Assembly: GCA_035268885.1 (NCBI GenBank)
Contig: DATFKA010000157.1
Coordinates: 49,862 to 113,861 of the forward strand
Direction of reading: 5' to 3'
DNA from: DATFKA01 sp035268885
GTDB lineage: Bacteria > Bacteroidota > Bacteroidia > Chitinophagales > Saprospiraceae
DNA: 64,000 bases
Part shown: piece after piece, positions 60,998 to 64,000 of the stretch
How the letters are laid out: each line of letters begins with the position of its first letter
Position numbering within the stretch: the stretch's first letter is position 1
Notes under the pieces: generated by a model
What the model saw: only the letters and a program-made list of their open reading frames with translations
The model's database searches: none
What the model was told of the DNA's origin: nothing
Made by a program: the position numbers and the translations under genes

Positions 60998-63505
60998 TCA
61001 AAACTCCTGCTCCCCAAACTCACTCTTGATAGCCTTGCCCTTGCGTACCTGGTTGAGCTGGTAACGCAGACCAATCGTCAGGATATCCACTTCGTAGATG
61101 TAATTCGTGGTGGTGAAAAAGTCATCGCGTACCGTGGTGATCCGCTGCTCATTGGCCTCCAGCCAGCCCAGATCCATATTCAGCCATTGCAGACTAAGCG
61201 TCAGCTTTTTATTCAGGAAGGTCTTTTCCAGCGTTAGACTGGGATTATAAAAACGGGAATCTTCGCCCTGAGCGGTTACCCGTCGCGAGAGGTAATTGAA
61301 AGCGGCTTGCGCCGAAAAGGTCGGGCTGATTTGCCAGTTTGCATTCGTATTGATGGAGTAAATCGTATTCGAGGTATTGATGGCATCACCAAAGAGCTGG
61401 CCTTCGATTTGGTAATTATAGACATTTGCGCCCAGATAAAACTGCAGATTTTTCACCGGATACACCGTCGTGCTCATTTCCAAACCCAGGGCCTGCGCCT
61501 CGCCGGCATTGGTGTAGATCCGGTTCAGGATGGTATCGTTGTAGATGGTGTTCACCCGATTGATGACGTCGGCCGTATGTCGATAATAGCCCGTCACACT
61601 TACTTGATGATCACCCCAGTTCTTTGTCAGGCCCAGCTCGACCAGGTCCACGAATTCGGGCCGTAGCTCGGCATCGCCCTGCTCTAGGGTTTCGGAGTGC
61701 TCCCTTTCGGGAAAAGGCGTCATCTTGAAAGTGGTCGTACGTTGGATGCGTCGACTGTAGGCGGCCTTAGCGGCAAAGCCCTGTCCGAGATCGTATTGTA
61801 CGTTCGCCGTGGGGAAGGGATTCACTTGTTCCAGCGTAAAGGTGTTCTGCGGCTGATCAATATCGACCTCCCGGTTAAAGTATTCCAATCGCAGACCAAA
61901 GGCGTATTGCCAGAGACCCTGCTCCCCTGATACTTGTGCATATAAGGCGTGGATTCCTCGTCGCAGCTCAATCCCATTGGTAAACTCCGGATTAACGATC
62001 CATTCCTGGGCATCCAGATCGCGATCCACATAGAGGAAATTTCCGGGATGTTGCAGGTAACGGAATTGATAACCGCTTTCCCAGGTCATTGCTTCCAGCT
62101 CCTTTCGAAAATCTGCTTGCAATCGAATCCCATCCAGTGGGTTGTCATTCGTATTGTACTGTAATTGCAGGGTATCATTGGAGCCGGGGGCGGCCAAATT
62201 AATATTATCGGTCGGTCCGCCCAATAGGGTACGTTCGTACAGTCCGGAGACCTTCAGTTGGCTACCGTTACTCCAGCTCCACTGATAATCCAGGGCACCA
62301 ATCAAAAAGTCGCCTTTGCGGACCCGCAGGTTTTCGTTGAAATAGGTAAAGCGATCCACCAACCTGCCCTCGGTCGCAATATCATCGGCGGCCTGGTAAC
62401 GGTTCCAGTAGTACTCTGGCCCTCGGAATTGCTCCGTCGGCAGGAAGGTTCTTTGTTGATTTTGGTATAGAATATCGGCGGTACGATACTGGGTGCGCTT
62501 ACCTGCGTAAAAGGCAGCACCCAATTGCTGCCGCTCATTCACCTGATAGTTCAGGCCAATCCGTCCGGAATGATTCTCCCGGTCGAAGCTGCGTTCGCCG
62601 TAGGAAGGGAACTCCGTTAGTATCTCGTCGATATAGGTATTCACGTAGCCCACCCGGCGACCACTCACGTCGTTGCGCCGGTAATCGGCGCCAAAGGACC
62701 AGTCCCATTTCCCTTTCTTCAGATTGACCGACAGATCGGCATTGCCTCGCCGGGCCGACTCGGCATTATCGTAAGCCTCGATACTGGGTAGCCCCCACTG
62801 TGCGTTGGCCGTGACGAAAAGCCCATCTGGTGTGCCTTGCCGGGTCTTAATGTTGATGATACCCGCCTTACCATCCGGATCGTATTTGGCCGAAGGAGCG
62901 GTGATGATCTCAATGTCATCAATACTACCCGCCGCAAGCTGACTCAAGATCACGGAAGGATCCGATTGTACCGGACGACCATTGATCATCAGCAGGAAGC
63001 CCGTCGTACCCCGTACCGTGATTTCCCCCAGGGCATTGACGCTTACCGAAGGCAGGTTGCGCAGAAGATCCGTAGCATTGCCCCCCTGTGCCTGCCGAAA
63101 CTGCGCGGCCGCAAAAGTCTGTCGATCCAAGGTGAAAACGTTGGTGTTCTCCCGTGCCTGGACCTCTACTTCAGAAAGTAGATTAGCATTGAGTACCAGG
63201 GCGATCGTTCCTATATCTTGTTCGGCCGCCTCCGAAACGGGTATTTCTACCGATCGGTAGCCCATAAACTGGATGGTGCAGTACAGGTCCATTTCCGTTT
63301 TTGCCGTAAGGCTAAAGGCCCCGGAGGCATCGGAAACTACTCCCGCAAGCATGACTGAATCCAGCTGTTGATACAGCACGATACTGGCGTACTCGATGGG
63401 GGCACCACTTTCTTGATCTATCACTCGGCCCGAGATGCTGCGATTTTGAGCAGCTAAACTTACCGTGAAAATGATGGCTCCTAAAAAACAAAACAAATAT
63501 CTCAT
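60998..63505 (-). CDS. TonB-dependent receptor with CarboxypepD_reg-like N-terminal domain
   Basis: The frame extends to 63523, but the ATG at 63505 gives a signal peptide (MRYLFCFLGAIIFTVSLAAQ), so I use it (835 residues). Residues 20-105 are a CarboxypepD_reg-like domain (SISGRVIDQESGAPIEYASIVLYQQ). A plug domain follows (VNALGEITVRGTTGFLLMINGRPVQSDPSVILSQLAAGSIDDIEIITAPSAKYDPDGKAGIINI-like in pieces), and the rest is a beta-barrel (YEWNYQFRY-like strands; LEYFNREVDID; AKAAYSRRIQRTTTFKMTPF). The barrel belongs to the outer membrane beta-barrel (OMP_b-brl_3) group. The adjacent MerC and His-rich lipoprotein suggest a metal or metallophore substrate, as inference. It is convergent with the lipoprotein gene, 9 nt between stops. 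Confidence 0.9.
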   Translation of the reverse strand: MRYLFCFLGAIIFTVSLAAQNRSISGRVIDQESGAPIEYASIVLYQQLDSVMLAGVVSDASGAFSLTAKTEMDLYCTIQFMGYRSVEIPVSEAAEQDIGTIALVLNANLLSEVEVQARENTNVFTLDRQTFAAAQFRQAQGGNATDLLRNLPSVSVNALGEITVRGTTGFLLMINGRPVQSDPSVILSQLAAGSIDDIEIITAPSAKYDPDGKAGIINIKTRQGTPDGLFVTANAQWGLPSIEAYDNAESARRGNADLSVNLKKGKWDWSFGADYRRNDVSGRRVGYVNTYIDEILTEFPSYGERSFDRENHSGRIGLNYQVNERQQLGAAFYAGKRTQYRTADILYQNQQRTFLPTEQFRGPEYYWNRYQAADDIATEGRLVDRFTYFNENLRVRKGDFLIGALDYQWSWSNGSQLKVSGLYERTLLGGPTDNINLAAPGSNDTLQLQYNTNDNPLDGIRLQADFRKELEAMTWESGYQFRYLQHPGNFLYVDRDLDAQEWIVNPEFTNGIELRRGIHALYAQVSGEQGLWQYAFGLRLEYFNREVDIDQPQNTFTLEQVNPFPTANVQYDLGQGFAAKAAYSRRIQRTTTFKMTPFPEREHSETLEQGDAELRPEFVDLVELGLTKNWGDHQVSVTGYYRHTADVINRVNTIYNDTILNRIYTNAGEAQALGLEMSTTVYPVKNLQFYLGANVYNYQIEGQLFGDAINTSNTIYSINTNANWQISPTFSAQAAFNYLSRRVTAQGEDSRFYNPSLTLEKTFLNKKLTLSLQWLNMDLGWLEANEQRITTVRDDFFTTTNYIYEVDILTIGLRYQLNQVRKGKAIKSEFGEQEF

Positions 63506-63639
63506 GATGGCTTTTTTGCACAAGCGAAATATAGCTTATAATCCACTCCCAAAAAGAGAACGAAGACCAACGAAAGCTCTATGACCATGGAAATCCAATA
63601 TATTGCAGTCTACCTACGAATGTAATCCTTATCCTCATC

Positions 63640-63689
63640 GAAGTTGTCTAAGGTTTTCTGCTGAAGGCAAGAAAACCTTAGACAACTTC
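63640..63689. repeat. GAAGTTGT...ACAACTTC hairpin, copy 3
   Basis: Perfect 20-bp arms (63640-63659 and 63670-63689) around loop GCTGAAGGCA. Compared with copy 1 at 14413, the stem differs at two base pairs and both arms change together, and the loop differs by one base. Confidence 0.85.
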
Positions 63690-63785
63690 ATCGTTTAGGA
63701 GCCATTATTCGTAGCCTTTCGGCAAAAAATTAGCTGTATTTTTTTTATTTTTAGAGGAGAGGCTTTCAAAAAAATGGAATGCCCA

Positions 63786-63800
63786 TGCGCCTCAGGCGCA
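63786..63800. repeat. Palindrome TGCGCCT-C-AGGCGCA
   Basis: Perfect 7-1-7 palindrome with the core GCGCCTCAGGCGC, related to the copy at 33826-33840. Confidence 0.45.
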
Positions 63801-63861
63801 CCAGAACGCGGATGAATATAGGGAAGATGCTTAGTGATCATAGTTTTGCCCTTTAGTGCAT

Positions 63862-63885
63862 CTTCTTTTTGACCGCAAAAAGAAG
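63862..63885. repeat. CTTCTTTTT / AAAAAGAAG hairpin
   Basis: Nine-bp stem with loop GACCGC. It might act as a weak terminator, but no gene ends just before it on either strand. Confidence 0.4.
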
Positions 63886-64000
63886 CCAAAACTCCCCGCT
63901 AGGATTAGCCATTTCTTAACGCTGCACTGCCAGGAAGCAGCCTAAAGCTGGCAAACTCGTGCGAAATAGGGAATGCTAAACTTAATGGTAGTGTAAACTT

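Larger units (their letters stand above)
63524..64000. other. 477-nt intergenic region at the right edge with several hairpins
   Basis: No believable gene is seen. The region holds copy 3 of the GAAGTTGT hairpin (63640-63689), a TGCGCCT-C-AGGCGCA palindrome (63786-63800) and a 9-bp hairpin CTTCTTTTT / AAAAAGAAG (63862-63885). The stretch after 63862 resembles a dispersed intergenic sequence, but one copy cannot prove that. Confidence 0.5.

Noticed and set aside
63695..63889. A 64-codon minus-strand frame near the right edge
   Set aside because: It runs across hairpins and low-complexity sequence, has no family features and no promoter, so I treat it as random.
1..64000. tRNA and rRNA genes
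   Set aside because: I found no cloverleaf-like or rRNA-like segment when reading the intergenic stretches, but a covariance search was not possible here.

Overview
The window looks like a chromosomal stretch from a marine-type Bacteroidota bacterium, most likely in the Saprospiria (Lewinella-like). Signs are a type IX secretion sorting tail on a secreted M36 protease, many short-signal lipoproteins, promoters with the Bacteroidota -7 element TAnnTTTG, an ECF sigma / TPR / CHAT-protease module, and housekeeping genes (ftsK, scpA, rlmB, gcvT, aroA, aroB, phoH-like) of Bacteroidota type. I see no rRNA, tRNA, CRISPR array, integrase or transposase. The taxonomic call is an inference from gene content.

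Layout. 1-2494: the N-terminal 831 codons of a giant secreted repeat/adhesin-like protein that runs off the left edge. 2.7-7.4 kb: an unknown helical protein, a GNAT acetyltransferase, a LexA/S24-type self-cleaving regulator and two exported proteins. 7.5-11.8 kb: ECF sigma factor, membrane-anchored TPR partner and a convergent 990-residue TPR-CHAT protease. 12-14.4 kb: a lipoprotein with SCO1/SenC, a beta-barrel protein and a small thiamine-binding-like protein. 14.7-25 kb: ftsK, an amidohydrolase, a LytTR regulator, an M36 metallopeptidase, rlmB and scpA. 25-32 kb: a frameshifted bestrophin, a sulfatase, an SDR, a GNAT and a TMTC-like TPR membrane protein. 32-36.6 kb: three tandem amidohydrolase-fold proteins, two of which have lost the metal-binding HxH. 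36.7-48.8 kb: GbsR/MarR-like regulator, gcvT, a HEAT-cyclophilin lipoprotein with PBP1A, an operon of SAM hydrolase, ABM monooxygenase and aroB, then phoH-like, aroA and an SPFH protein. 49-56.2 kb: cytochrome c lipoprotein with an epimerase, a GAF protein, and an operon of aminotransferase IV, amidohydrolase and an HD domain fused to a Pycsar-effector-like membrane domain. 56.5-63.5 kb: an EF-G2-like GTPase, then an AT-rich block (M6-like metalloprotease, MerC) abutting the truncated tail of another gene, a His-rich lipoprotein and a TonB-dependent receptor.

The most unusual signals are (a) several intergenic inverted-repeat families: a GAAGTTGT...ACAACTTC hairpin family with compensatory stem changes, a CGAAGC...GCTTCG hairpin placed 6-18 nt after four different stop codons, and heptad-periodic inverted arrays between convergent genes; (b) the probable metal-handling island at 58.7-63.5 kb with a Fur-family-like 7-1-7 palindrome overlapping a candidate promoter and an in-frame gene remnant after merC; (c) the HD-PycTM fusion; (d) an A7 homopolymer frameshift splitting bestrophin; (e) the sigma/TPR/CHAT module; and (f) amidohydrolase pseudoenzymes flanking a canonical relative.
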